Below are positions 54,386 to 62,919 of a DNA stretch of 64,000 nucleotides, in pieces (the first letter of the stretch is position 1; every line of letters begins with the position of its first letter). Made by a program: the position numbers and the translations under genes. The notes below the pieces were generated by a model. It was not told the origin of the DNA, searched no databases, and was given only the letters and a program-made list of their open reading frames with translations. Origin of the DNA: Flavobacterium sandaracinum (GTDB lineage Bacteria; Bacteroidota; Bacteroidia; Flavobacteriales; Flavobacteriaceae). The stretch is taken from contig NZ_SMFN01000005.1 of NCBI RefSeq assembly GCF_004349135.1, positions 32,844-96,843 on the forward strand. The letters run 5' to 3'.

Positions 54386-54409
54386 TCAAACCAAACAATA
54401 TAATCTACT

Positions 54410-54949
54410 ATGAGTCAAAAAGTATTACTTACTGCAAAAGAAGTAACTATCATATTACATCGTTTGGCCTGTCAATTAATTGAAAAACACTTAGATTTTT
54501 CTGATACAATTTTAGTTGGAATTCAACCACGAGGTGTTTTTTTAGCGGAGCGCTTGAAAGAAATTCTGGAAAATGAATACCAAACTCCTGAAATTCAATT
54601 AGGTTACTTGGATATTACCTTTTTTAGAGATGATTTCCGAAGAACCGACAAACCATTGGAGGCCAATAAAACTAAAATTAATTTTATTGTTGAAAATAAA
54701 AAAGTCATTTTTATAGACGACGTTTTGTTCACTGGACGAAGTATCAGATCTGCTTTGACCGCTATTCAATCTTTTGGTAGGCCTTCAGAAATTGAACTAT
54801 TGGTATTAATCGACAGACGTTTCAGTCGCAATTTGCCTATTCAGCCAGATTATAGAGGAAGACAGGTTGATGCAATCAATAACGAAAAAGTCAAAGTGAG
54901 CTGGAAAGAAAATGAAGGGGAAGATGGTGTCTATCTAATTACAAGTTAG
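54410..54949 (+). CDS. pyrR: PyrR: uracil phosphoribosyltransferase / pyr regulator homologue
   Basis: 179 residues. Type I phosphoribosyltransferase with the PRPP loop VIFIDDVLFTGRSIRSAL near 100-117 and N-terminal ILVGIQPRGVFLAERL. YLDITFFRDDFRR is diagnostic for PyrR. In Gram-positive bacteria PyrR binds pyr mRNA and also makes UMP from uracil. Here it is 48 nt upstream of pyrB with no visible attenuator, so only the enzymatic or an unrecognised regulatory role can be argued. First gene of the pyrimidine/rnz/pdxH block. Confidence 0.93.
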   Translation: MSQKVLLTAKEVTIILHRLACQLIEKHLDFSDTILVGIQPRGVFLAERLKEILENEYQTPEIQLGYLDITFFRDDFRRTDKPLEANKTKINFIVENKKVIFIDDVLFTGRSIRSALTAIQSFGRPSEIELLVLIDRRFSRNLPIQPDYRGRQVDAINNEKVKVSWKENEGEDGVYLITS

Positions 54950-54997
54950 ATCGTTTTTAAACGCTAACTATTAAAAAACTAATAATCGTAAACAGCA

Positions 54998-55924
54998 ATG
55001 AAAGAATTAAGCGTAAATCATTTGTTAGGCATAAAATACATCAATAAGAATGATATTGACCTAATTTTTGAAACAGCCGATCATTTTAAAGAAGTCATTA
55101 ATCGCCCCATAAAAAAAGTACCTTCTTTAAGAGACATTACCATTGCCAACATTTTTTTCGAAAATAGTACGAGAACAAAACTTTCTTTTGAACTTGCGCA
55201 AAAACGGTTATCAGCTGATGTTATTAGTTTTTCAGCTGCACAATCCTCTGTCAAAAAAGGAGAAACACTAATTGATACGGTGAATAATATACTTTCGATG
55301 AAAGTTGATATGGTGGTAATGCGTCATGCAAATCCGGGAGCTGCTTATTTTTTATCCAAAAATGTAAAAGCAAGTATCGTTAATGCTGGAGACGGTGCGC
55401 ATGAACATCCTACGCAAGCTTTATTAGACAGTTATTCGATTAGAGAAAAATTAGGAGAGGTCGCTGGGAAAAAAGTGGTTATTGTTGGTGATGTTTTGCA
55501 TTCTAGAGTTGCATTATCTAATATATATGCCTTGCAAATGCAAGGGGCCGAAGTGAAAGTTTGTGGGCCTAAAACACTTATTCCTAGGTATATTGAATCG
55601 CTAGGAGTTACGGTAGAACCGAATCTTAGAAAAGCACTTGAATGGTGTGATGTGGCAAATATGTTGCGTGTACAGAATGAACGGATGGACGTGAATTTTT
55701 TTCCCTCAACAAGAGAATATGCACAACAATATGGAGTGGATAAAACACTTTTAGATTCTTTAGATAAAGAAATTGTCATCATGCATCCAGGGCCTATCAA
55801 TCGTGGTGTGGAAATTACTAGCGAAGTTGCTGACTCAAGCCAATCAGTGATTTTAAACCAAGTAGAAAATGGTGTTGCAATTAGAATGGCTGTAATTTAT
55901 CTTTTGGCATCAAAAATTCAGTAG
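54998..55924 (+). CDS. pyrB: Aspartate carbamoyltransferase catalytic subunit
   Basis: 308 residues. Carbamoyl-phosphate plus aspartate to N-carbamoyl-aspartate, the committed step of pyrimidine synthesis. Motifs: FFENSTRTKLSFE near 54-66 (phosphate site), MRHANPGA near 108, HPTQALLD near 134 and HPGPINRG near 265. No regulatory pyrI follows. Cytoplasmic. Directly downstream of pyrR, 48 nt away, and followed after 74 nt by a small conserved-looking gene. Confidence 0.96.
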   Translation: MKELSVNHLLGIKYINKNDIDLIFETADHFKEVINRPIKKVPSLRDITIANIFFENSTRTKLSFELAQKRLSADVISFSAAQSSVKKGETLIDTVNNILSMKVDMVVMRHANPGAAYFLSKNVKASIVNAGDGAHEHPTQALLDSYSIREKLGEVAGKKVVIVGDVLHSRVALSNIYALQMQGAEVKVCGPKTLIPRYIESLGVTVEPNLRKALEWCDVANMLRVQNERMDVNFFPSTREYAQQYGVDKTLLDSLDKEIVIMHPGPINRGVEITSEVADSSQSVILNQVENGVAIRMAVIYLLASKIQ

Positions 55925-55998
55925 TTTTAGGTGAAACTTTGTAAATTAGCTACTTGTAATCGAAAATACCGCTGGGTAGTTTCATAAATATAATAAAA

Positions 55999-56331
55999 AT
56001 GAAAGTAGATCAAAAAGGACATACCGTAACGATTAGAGATACACAAGGGGATTTTATGTCTTTTCTTATGAAGGTTACGCACCAGTATAAAACGTTCGAA
56101 AAACACAACATAATGATCGATCTTTTGTTACATAAAGATTTATCTACGAATGATATTAAGCAATTTATGCCTTTATCGAAACAACATAAAAAAGCAAAAA
56201 AATCTTTTGTTATCATTACTTCTGATTTTGATTATAATGCCGTTCCTGCTAAATTAACCGTGGTGCCTTCCTTATTAGAGGCGCATGATATTATAGAAAT
56301 GGAAGAGATTGAAAGAGATTTAGGGTTTTAA
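55999..56331 (+). CDS. Small cytoplasmic protein of unknown function (110 residues)
   Basis: 110 residues, alternating strands and helices (KGHTVTIRDTQGDFMSFLMK, then a helix MPLSKQHKKAKKSFVIITSD), a pattern like STAS or swivelling alpha/beta domains, but I cannot confirm a family. No signal or membrane segment. It ends 10 nt before a tiny membrane protein gene and 294 nt before rnz. The same neighbours often carry the label ribonuclease Z by transfer (recollection). The order pyrB-this gene-rnz seems conserved in Flavobacteria, which suggests but does not prove a link to RNase Z. Confidence 0.75.
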   Translation: MKVDQKGHTVTIRDTQGDFMSFLMKVTHQYKTFEKHNIMIDLLLHKDLSTNDIKQFMPLSKQHKKAKKSFVIITSDFDYNAVPAKLTVVPSLLEAHDIIEMEEIERDLGF

Positions 56332-56341
56332 CAAATATCTT

Positions 56342-56542
56342 ATGGATTTTTACAAAAACAAAAAGGACGCACATATTTTAAGCATTATTCTATTCGCATG
56401 TTTTATAATTTTAATGGGTCTCAATCTCTATAAAGTTTTTACTGATGACGATACATACAGCTATTTGGGAGTAGGTGCTAACTTATTATTGGCAATTTCT
56501 CAAGGGTTACAAATTAAAAAATATCAGGGAAAACAAGGATAG
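56342..56542 (+). CDS. Small two-helix membrane protein (66 residues)
   Basis: 66 residues with hydrophobic segments at about 12-29 (LSIILFACFIILMGLNLY) and 41-54 (LGVGANLLLAISQG), a short acidic loop between (TDDDTYS) and basic ends. No known domain. Starts 10 nt after the preceding gene, so certainly co-transcribed; 83 nt then separates it from rnz. Confidence 0.7.
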   Translation: MDFYKNKKDAHILSIILFACFIILMGLNLYKVFTDDDTYSYLGVGANLLLAISQGLQIKKYQGKQG

Positions 56543-56625
56543 TATTTTGTAATTAATTTTTATAAAGCGAATTATGAATGTTCCATTTCTAATTCTATCG
56601 TAACTTCTAACATGAAATTTAAAAA

Positions 56626-57531
56626 TTGAAACTAACAATACTTGGTTGCTATGCAGCTACACCACGAACTTTTACCAATCCCACCTCCCAGATTTTAGAA
56701 ATAAAAAACAGACTTTTTTTAATCGATTGCGGAGAAGGAACGCAAGTGCAATTGCGCAAGAATAAGATCCGGTTTTCTAAAATTAATCATATCTTCATTT
56801 CTCATTTACATGGGGATCATTTTTTTGGATTGGTTGGTTTGGTTTCTACATTTACTTTGTTGAACAGAACGACTGATCTACATATTTATGGACCAAAAGG
56901 AATTAAGGAAATTATTAAATTGCAATTGCGATTGTCTAATTCTTGGACAAATTATGGTTTGTTTTTCCACGAATTGGAATCTCTAGAAAGTGAAATTATT
57001 TTTGAAGACGAAAAGGTTTTGGTAAAAACCATTCCTTTGAAACATCGTGTGTATACGAATGGTTTTTTGTTCCAAGAAAAAATTGGAGACCGAAAATTGA
57101 ATTTGGATGCCGTCCAAAATTATGAGATAGAGACTTGTTATTACCAAAAAATAAAAAACGGAAAGGACATAACGCTGGAAGACGGAAGAGTTATAGAAAA
57201 TGGTAAATTAACATTTGATCCAATTCCAGCAATGAATTACGCATTTTGCTCTGATACGGTTTACAATGAAGCGATGCTTCCAATTATAGAAAATATAGAT
57301 GTGTTGTACCACGAATCTACTTTCCTGCAATCTGAGGAAAATCTGGCAAAAAAAACATTACATTCTACTGCAAAAGAAGCGGCAACAATTGCTTTGAAAG
57401 CTAATGCTAAACAATTGATTTTAGGTCATTATTCCACACGATATGAAAGTATCGAATTGTTTAAGGAAGAAGCCGAAACTATTTTTCCTAAAGTGCTCTT
57501 GGCTGATGACGGAAAAACCTTTGAGTTTTAA
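56626..57531 (+). CDS. rnz: Ribonuclease Z
   Basis: 301 residues of the metallo-beta-lactamase fold, with H60-L-H62-G-D64-H65 in ISHLHGDHFFG, LYHESTF near 226 and LGHYSTRY near 265. It matures tRNA 3' ends. Start is TTG at 56626 (MKLTILGCYAATPRTF, the standard Rnz N-terminus); the nearest ATG, at 56612, is out of frame and opens a five-codon frame whose TGA (56627-56629) overlaps this TTG. So rnz may depend on re-initiation. Member of the pyrR block. Confidence 0.94.
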   Translation: MKLTILGCYAATPRTFTNPTSQILEIKNRLFLIDCGEGTQVQLRKNKIRFSKINHIFISHLHGDHFFGLVGLVSTFTLLNRTTDLHIYGPKGIKEIIKLQLRLSNSWTNYGLFFHELESLESEIIFEDEKVLVKTIPLKHRVYTNGFLFQEKIGDRKLNLDAVQNYEIETCYYQKIKNGKDITLEDGRVIENGKLTFDPIPAMNYAFCSDTVYNEAMLPIIENIDVLYHESTFLQSEENLAKKTLHSTAKEAATIALKANAKQLILGHYSTRYESIELFKEEAETIFPKVLLADDGKTFEF

Positions 57532-57626
57532 AGTTAAAAAAAACAATTTTAAGTATCAAATAACTGCTGGATTTTTCGATAATTTTAAATCGAATGGTTC
57601 AGCAATAACATTTTAAAATAAAAATT

Positions 57627-58271
57627 ATGAATGATTTAAGTAATTACAGAAAATCATACGAGAAGAGTGAGTTATTGGAATCTAATATCCCAGAAGACCC
57701 AATTAACTTGTTTAACCGATGGTTTCATGAAGTAGAGGAATTTGGAGGTGACAGCGAAGTTAATGCGATGACAGTTGCTACAATAGGCTTAGATGGTTTT
57801 CCGAAGTCTAGAGTTGTTTTGTTAAAAAAGTTTACTGAAGAAGGTTTTATTTTTTACACCAATTACAATTCAGAAAAGGGTAAGGCTATTACAGCAAATC
57901 CAAATGTTTGCTTGTCTTTTTTTTGGCATACTATGGAACGACAAGTAATCATCAAGGGAATTGCAAAAAGAACTTCGGAAATAACTTCTGATAGTTATTT
58001 TGAATCCAGACCCGATGGAAGTAAATTAGGAGCAATTGTGTCCAATCAAAGTGAAGTGGTTCCTTCTAGAGACTATTTAGAGCAAAACTTGAAGCAGTTA
58101 GAAAAAGATTTTGATAGCATTGTAATTCCAAGGCCAAAACATTGGGGCGGATTTCTTGTAACTCCTTTAGAGGTAGAATTTTGGCAAGGAAGACCTAATA
58201 GATTACATGATAGAATTCGGTATTCTAGCCAACAAGATTATTCTTGGAAAATAGACCGTCTTTCTCCTTAA
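57627..58271 (+). CDS. pdxH: Pyridoxamine/pyridoxine 5'-phosphate oxidase
   Basis: 214 residues. FMN enzyme making PLP from PMP or PNP. N-terminal LSNYRKSYEKSELLE, MTVATIGLDGFPKSRVVLLK near 48-67, FYTNYNSEKGK near 76, and the C-terminal FWQGRPNRLHDRIRY (PNP oxidase signature). Complete length. It follows rnz by 95 nt and is probably the last gene of this block. PLP links it loosely to the PLP racemases elsewhere in the window, but they are not co-located. Confidence 0.96.
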   Translation: MNDLSNYRKSYEKSELLESNIPEDPINLFNRWFHEVEEFGGDSEVNAMTVATIGLDGFPKSRVVLLKKFTEEGFIFYTNYNSEKGKAITANPNVCLSFFWHTMERQVIIKGIAKRTSEITSDSYFESRPDGSKLGAIVSNQSEVVPSRDYLEQNLKQLEKDFDSIVIPRPKHWGGFLVTPLEVEFWQGRPNRLHDRIRYSSQQDYSWKIDRLSP

Positions 58272-58435
58272 TGTAAGAATTATACACATTTAATTATTTT
58301 TATGATGTAGTTCATCGATTTTTTTAGGTACTTAAACGGTAAAAGATGTATGTTTGAATAAGAAATAAAAAACATAGTATTATATATTAAAGTTGTTTGC
58401 CCCACAATCTACTTTAAACCTAACCTACCTAAATT

Positions 58436-58939
58436 ATGAAAATAAAATTACTTCGTGCATTATTGCTCGCTGCTGTGATATGCACTATGAATTCCTGTTC
58501 CTCAGACAGTTCTGAAATTGAAACCGCTGACGCAACCGTTCAAAAAGTAGTTGCCTACTCATACAATTCTATTGAGTTAGAGACTATGGATTTGATAAAT
58601 GCTCACAGAGTTAGCAAAGGTTTGAATCGCTTGGAAAAAATCAACCACATGTCATACAAATCAGAAGAGCATGATAATTACATGATCGCAAACAATGTAG
58701 TTAATCATAATGATTTTGCTGCGCGTTCAGAAAACATTATGAAGACTTTAGGAGCCAAATCTGTAAGTGAAAATATAGCATACAACTTTAATACACCACA
58801 GGCAGTTTTGAATGCGTGGTTAGCAAGTCCTGGTCATAAAGAAAATATAGAAGGTAACTTTACCCATTTTGGAATTGCAATAAAAGAAAATCCTTTAAAT
58901 GGTAGAAAATATTACACAAACATCTTTGCGAAAATTTAA
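58436..58939 (+). CDS. CAP-domain (SCP/PR-1) lipoprotein
   Basis: 167 residues. Lipoprotein signal with CTMNSC, Cys21. CAP domain about 45-167: helix ETMDLINAHRVSKGLNRLEK, VVNHNDFAARSENI (CAP motif), SENIAYNF, and AWLASPGHKENIEGNFTHFG with the conserved His in the cavity. CAP proteins in bacteria are secreted or surface-bound, with unknown substrates. Monocistronic, terminator downstream. Confidence 0.9.
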   Translation: MKIKLLRALLLAAVICTMNSCSSDSSEIETADATVQKVVAYSYNSIELETMDLINAHRVSKGLNRLEKINHMSYKSEEHDNYMIANNVVNHNDFAARSENIMKTLGAKSVSENIAYNFNTPQAVLNAWLASPGHKENIEGNFTHFGIAIKENPLNGRKYYTNIFAKI

Positions 58940-58956
58940 GTTGAGTTTTTTATATT

Positions 58957-58995
58957 TAAGTGGCTGTCTTCCCCCCAAGAGACAGCCATTTATAT
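58957..58995 (+). terminator. Intrinsic terminator of the CAP gene
   Basis: Stem TGGCTGTCT/AGACAGCCA around a C-rich loop (CCCCCC), followed by TTTATATTTT. Confidence 0.85.
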
Positions 58996-59407
58996 TTTCT
59001 AAAAGCTGATAAAAGAGCCTATAAGAAAATGCAGTATAAAATCAGATGCGTTAATGTCGTTTAATTTCTATTTTGGTTTAATAAAACAACTGTTGTTGCG
59101 TTTAATATTCGTTTCAAATGATTTTATAATTCTTGGTGAAGAACAACTTAAATACTAGTTTTTACTATTTTTTTATTAATCAAATCCATAACAGTTTTAT
59201 CTTTTTTAAATATTTGATTATAGAATTCATATTGTTTTGATATTCTAAAAATATTAACAGAGTTTCCAGGTTTAAAGAGTCTAATGAATCTTTTTCTCAT
59301 TAGGCTTTTTTGTTTTTACCTCTTATGTAATGTATTTTGATGATCAATATGCTGGATACTGTATCTATTAATGGTAAATGTTTATTCTATTTAAGTTCGA
59401 TTAATGC
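58996..59407. other. Intergenic region with an orphan terminator-like hairpin
   Basis: About 410 bp. No gene. At 59278-59312 (+) the stem AGTCTAATGA/TCATTAGGCT with one G-U pair is followed by TTTTTT, the form of an intrinsic terminator, although no gene on this strand lies upstream after the CAP terminator. A short untranslated RNA between about 59000 and 59280 is possible, but no TAnnTTTG promoter was found. Confidence 0.4.
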
Positions 59408-59442
59408 AAAAAAAATAGGCTGCCTAAATTAGACAGCCTATT
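59408..59442 (-). terminator. Intrinsic terminator of the T9SS-associated operon
   Basis: Stem AATAGGCTG/CAGCCTATT with a T run on the minus side, 20 nt beyond the OmpA-family stop. Confidence 0.9.
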
Positions 59443-59461
59443 GAATTTCAATTGTGATTGA

Positions 59462-61402
59462 TTAAAGAGCAGTAATGATAAATTCACTTCTTCTATTTAG
59501 TTGGTGTTCTTCCTCAGTACACTCTACATCATCTGCACATTTGTTTACTAATTGAGTTTCACCATATCCTTTACCAGTTAATCGGTCAGCACTTACGCCA
59601 TTTTTGATGAGCCAGTTAATAGTAGATTTAGCTCTTCTATCAGATAAAGCTTCATTATATTTGAAAGTTTGTCTACTATCGGTATGGGAACGAATATCAA
59701 GTTTCATTGTTGGATTTTGGTTTAAAACATCTAATATTTTTTCTAAGTCAAATGCTGCTTCTTGACGAATATTTGATTTATCTAAATCAAAATAAATCAT
59801 TTTAATATTGAAACATTTACCCAAATCATCACCAATAGTTACTTTACATTTTGCATTTTCTAATGCTATTGGTAAGTATGTTTTTCCATTTTCTTCAGCT
59901 ATTGTAGTCTTTAGTTCTTTTGTGGTATACTCCGGTTTTTGAGCCCTTACGTAGTAAGTTTTTCCACATTCAACCATAAAAGAATAAGCCGCTTTATCAT
60001 TAGATACAGTTGTGCTAATAGCATTAAATTGATTATCAAATAGTGTTATTTTAGTATCAGGTAGTAATTCTGCTGTTACAAGATCGGTAATCTCACCGAA
60101 TAAAATTTGCTGACATTTGATTTTTCTTAACTCTAAAAATTTATAAATGTCATCATAGCCCAATCCACCATCTCTATTGGATGTAAAAAAACCCTTTCTT
60201 GATTTTGTATCGATAAGATAAGCAAAATCATCTTTGGGCGAATTGATATCTGCACCCAGATTCTGTATATTGCTAAAAGTTCCGTCAGCATTTATATTTG
60301 AAACAAAAACATCTAAGCCTCCCATACCGGGATGACCGTCTGACGCAAAGTAGATTTCGTTTTCATCATTTACAAATGGAAAAGTTTCTCTTCCTTCCGT
60401 ATTGATCATTTTACCTAAGTTTTCTGGATTACTGTAGGTGTCATTATCGTTTATTTGTACTTTGAACAAATCAGATTGACCAATTGTTCCCGGCATATCT
60501 GATGCAAAATATAGTGTCTTTCCATCAGGACTTAGCATAGGATGTGCAACACTGTAATTGTCACTATTAAAAGGAAGTTCAATTATATTTGACCAAGAGT
60601 CATTTTCTAAAGTGGCTTTGTATATTTTTAATAAAGTAATTTTATTAGCATCTTTACCTTTTTTTCCATCAAGATAATTGTTTCGGGTAAAGTACATTGT
60701 TTTTCCGTCTTTTGTAAAAACAGGGGTAGACTCGTGAAATTTAGAATTTATCTTTTTGTCAAGCTTCTGTGGTTGTCCCGGGGTCATATTTTCCCCTAAA
60801 TTTGCGGAGTATAAATTAGTGAAATATTGATTTGTCCATTTGTGTTTTCTTTGTCCTAAACTTCCAGTGTCCCTAGCGGATGCAAACACGATTTCATTTG
60901 CATAAAGTGCAGTTCCATAATCTGAATAGATTGAGTTTATTCCCGCATCCTCAATTTTATATCTTCCAGAGTTGGCTTTTATCGCGTCAAGATAATTCAT
61001 GTTTTTCATGAAAAGCCTTCCGCGGCTATCGTTTCCCGATTTTTGATTAAATAGTTGTACTAATTCATTTGCTTTATCATTTTGACCAATAGATCTTAAG
61101 GACTGTGCGTATCGAAAGTAATACTCTGGTTCTAAATCAGTTGTGTCCATCGAAAATAACTCTCCATACCATCTTGCAGCTTCTTCTAAATCGGCATTGT
61201 AATAATAGGAATTGCCTAATTTTTTAAACATCTCAGCTGATTTATATCCTTTTTCGGCCACTTTTTCGTAAGTTTTTATAGCATCTATGTAGGCATAGTT
61301 GTCGTACTTTTTATCAGCAGCCGTAACCTTTCCTTGTTGGCAGTGTGCATTAAATGAAAAAGCGGTTAATAAGGTTATATAGAGGAGTATATTATTTTTC
61401 AT
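59462..61402 (-). CDS. OmpA-family protein with TPR and PD40 repeats (PorE-like)
   Basis: 646 residues. Signal peptide 1-21. TPR-type helices at about 30-115, PD40/WD40-like beta-propeller repeats about 170-420 (SPDGKTLYFASDMPG, DENEIYFASDGHPG, KSRKGFFTSNRDGG), a carboxypeptidase-regulatory-like beta domain about 440-525, and an OmpA C-terminal peptidoglycan-binding domain about 535-646 (IYFDLDKSNIRQEA, DIRSHTDSR, LSDRRAKSTINWL). This is the architecture of PorE, which attaches the type IX secretion/gliding machinery to the cell wall. Paralogues often accompany PorP/SprF, as here. A partial copy of its N-terminus lies directly upstream. Confidence 0.92.
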   Translation of the reverse strand: MKNNILLYITLLTAFSFNAHCQQGKVTAADKKYDNYAYIDAIKTYEKVAEKGYKSAEMFKKLGNSYYYNADLEEAARWYGELFSMDTTDLEPEYYFRYAQSLRSIGQNDKANELVQLFNQKSGNDSRGRLFMKNMNYLDAIKANSGRYKIEDAGINSIYSDYGTALYANEIVFASARDTGSLGQRKHKWTNQYFTNLYSANLGENMTPGQPQKLDKKINSKFHESTPVFTKDGKTMYFTRNNYLDGKKGKDANKITLLKIYKATLENDSWSNIIELPFNSDNYSVAHPMLSPDGKTLYFASDMPGTIGQSDLFKVQINDNDTYSNPENLGKMINTEGRETFPFVNDENEIYFASDGHPGMGGLDVFVSNINADGTFSNIQNLGADINSPKDDFAYLIDTKSRKGFFTSNRDGGLGYDDIYKFLELRKIKCQQILFGEITDLVTAELLPDTKITLFDNQFNAISTTVSNDKAAYSFMVECGKTYYVRAQKPEYTTKELKTTIAEENGKTYLPIALENAKCKVTIGDDLGKCFNIKMIYFDLDKSNIRQEAAFDLEKILDVLNQNPTMKLDIRSHTDSRQTFKYNEALSDRRAKSTINWLIKNGVSADRLTGKGYGETQLVNKCADDVECTEEEHQLNRRSEFIITAL

Positions 61403-61444
61403 AATAATTGTTTTTAAAAGAATTTTGGCGTTGTGATTTTGTCT

Positions 61445-61840
61445 TTATTTCTGATTTTTTTTCTCGTGTAATAGCCGTGATTTTTGTTTTAATTTTTCTA
61501 ATATTTCATTAGCAATATCATTTTGACCAATAAATAATAAAGATTTAGAATATTGGTGATAATATTCAGGTTCTAAATTAATATCCATGGCAAATAATTT
61601 ACAGTACCATTTAGCAGCGTTACCAAAATCTGCATTTAAGTAATAAGAATCTCCAATTTTTTTAAATAGATCAGCTGATTTATATCCTTTTTCAGCAATC
61701 CTTTCATAGGTTTTGATTACATCCACGTAGACATATTTGTCACTTGTTTTTTCATTTATAAATAATTTGGAATCTTGAGCATTTCCTTTAAAATAAATTA
61801 GACTAATTAGTATAATGCAAAAGAATGTATTTTTTTTCAT
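61445..61840 (-). CDS. Truncated N-terminal paralogue of the adjacent OmpA-family protein
   Basis: 131 residues. Signal peptide 1-21, then a TPR-like region matching residues about 33-120 of the downstream 646-residue protein (shared IKTYE+xAEKGYKSA++FKK+G, NAD+..AA+WY..LF, LEPEYY...SL..IGQND.AN). It stops there, with PD40 and OmpA domains absent and a Lys-rich end (RLLHEKKNQK). So it is a partial tandem duplicate, 42 nt upstream of the full-length gene. It may be a decaying copy or a free-standing secreted TPR protein. Its frame is intact and it keeps a signal peptide. Confidence 0.8.
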   Translation of the reverse strand: MKKNTFFCIILISLIYFKGNAQDSKLFINEKTSDKYVYVDVIKTYERIAEKGYKSADLFKKIGDSYYLNADFGNAAKWYCKLFAMDINLEPEYYHQYSKSLLFIGQNDIANEILEKLKQKSRLLHEKKNQK

Positions 61841-61852
61841 GCTATTTAATTT

Positions 61853-62761
61853 CTAGAAGAATCGTGGAGTTATTATTTTACCATTATTTTTAAATATCTC
61901 ATAACGTAAGAATATTTCGTGTGATCCAGAATTGTAGTTGCTTAAGCGTGTTGTTTCTCTGTCATATCCATATCCTATGTACATACCATCAGAAACTTGA
62001 AATCCAACCATAGCGCTTAGTGCAGCACTCCATCTGTAGGCAACACCAACGACAAATTTATCATTAAACATAAAATTACCAGAAAGATCGACTTGTAATG
62101 GGGCACCAATGACCATTTTCGATAGTACTGCAGGCTTAAATTTCAGAGTGCTGTTTATATCAAAAACATAACCTCCTATTAAATAATAATTAATTTTTTC
62201 TTTAAAAATGGCAATTTCATTAGCATCATAGCGGTTTGATTCAATAAAATTAGGAATGGAAAAACCTACGTATGCTTTGTCAGAATGAAGATATAAACCT
62301 GCTCCAATATTAGGTGAAAATTTATTCTCTACGTTTTGAATTGATGGATCTAAATCAACTGGATTCAATTTTGAGACATCCAAATTGAATAAATTAGCTG
62401 TACCTTTAATACCAAAAGAAAGCTTTAAAGATTCCGACATCGGAATTGTATACGAAAAATCAGCAGAAATAGTATTTTCATTAGTAGGCCCAATCCTATC
62501 ATTAATAAATGAAATTCCTAGTCCTAGGTTGTTATTATTTAATGGGGTATTTATAGAAGCTGCATTTGTTACTGGAGCTCCATCTAATCCTACCCATTGT
62601 GTACGATGCATGGCAAAAATACTCATTGCACCTCGAGATCCTGCATATGCGGGATTGATATTAATAGTATTGTACATGTATTGAGTATATTGTGCATCTT
62701 GCTGTGCAAAACCAGTAAATGCTGTAGACATTAACAAGATTAAAAATATTTTTGTTCTCAT
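61853..62761 (-). CDS. PorP/SprF family type IX secretion outer-membrane protein
   Basis: 302 residues. Signal peptide 1-19. YTQYMYNTININPAYAGSRG near 26-45 is the family signature, and RTQWVGLDGAPVT and a run of amphipathic beta strands follow, ending in Phe. SprF is needed for surface exposure of the adhesin SprB, and each large T9SS adhesin gene tends to have its own SprF-like neighbour. Here the partner would be the giant protein immediately upstream on the same strand, whose C-terminus lies at 62920-64000. Confidence 0.93.
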   Translation of the reverse strand: MRTKIFLILLMSTAFTGFAQQDAQYTQYMYNTININPAYAGSRGAMSIFAMHRTQWVGLDGAPVTNAASINTPLNNNNLGLGISFINDRIGPTNENTISADFSYTIPMSESLKLSFGIKGTANLFNLDVSKLNPVDLDPSIQNVENKFSPNIGAGLYLHSDKAYVGFSIPNFIESNRYDANEIAIFKEKINYYLIGGYVFDINSTLKFKPAVLSKMVIGAPLQVDLSGNFMFNDKFVVGVAYRWSAALSAMVGFQVSDGMYIGYGYDRETTRLSNYNSGSHEIFLRYEIFKNNGKIITPRFF

Positions 62762-62872
62762 AGTAGATTTTTTTTAATGTCATTGAACAAATTCTTTATT
62801 TATGTCCAGAAGGATAGTTAAGAATAATTTCAATATTATTTATATTAAAGAATAGGGCTAATTCATTTTTTT

Positions 62873-62902
62873 AACCTGAGGAAATTTAAAAATCCTCAGG
62901 TT
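62873..62902. other. Hairpin between the adhesin and porP
   Basis: 10-bp stem AACCTGAGGA/TCCTCAGGTT, 10-nt loop, 17 nt after the adhesin stop. There is no T run on the minus side, so it may be a partial terminator or an mRNA-end stabiliser allowing read-through to porP rather than a full stop. Confidence 0.55.
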
Positions 62903-62919
62903 TTAAAATTAAGTCAAAA

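Noticed and set aside
62385..62684. 99-codon plus-strand frame
   Set aside because: Antisense to PorP/SprF, which carries its family signature in the same segment.
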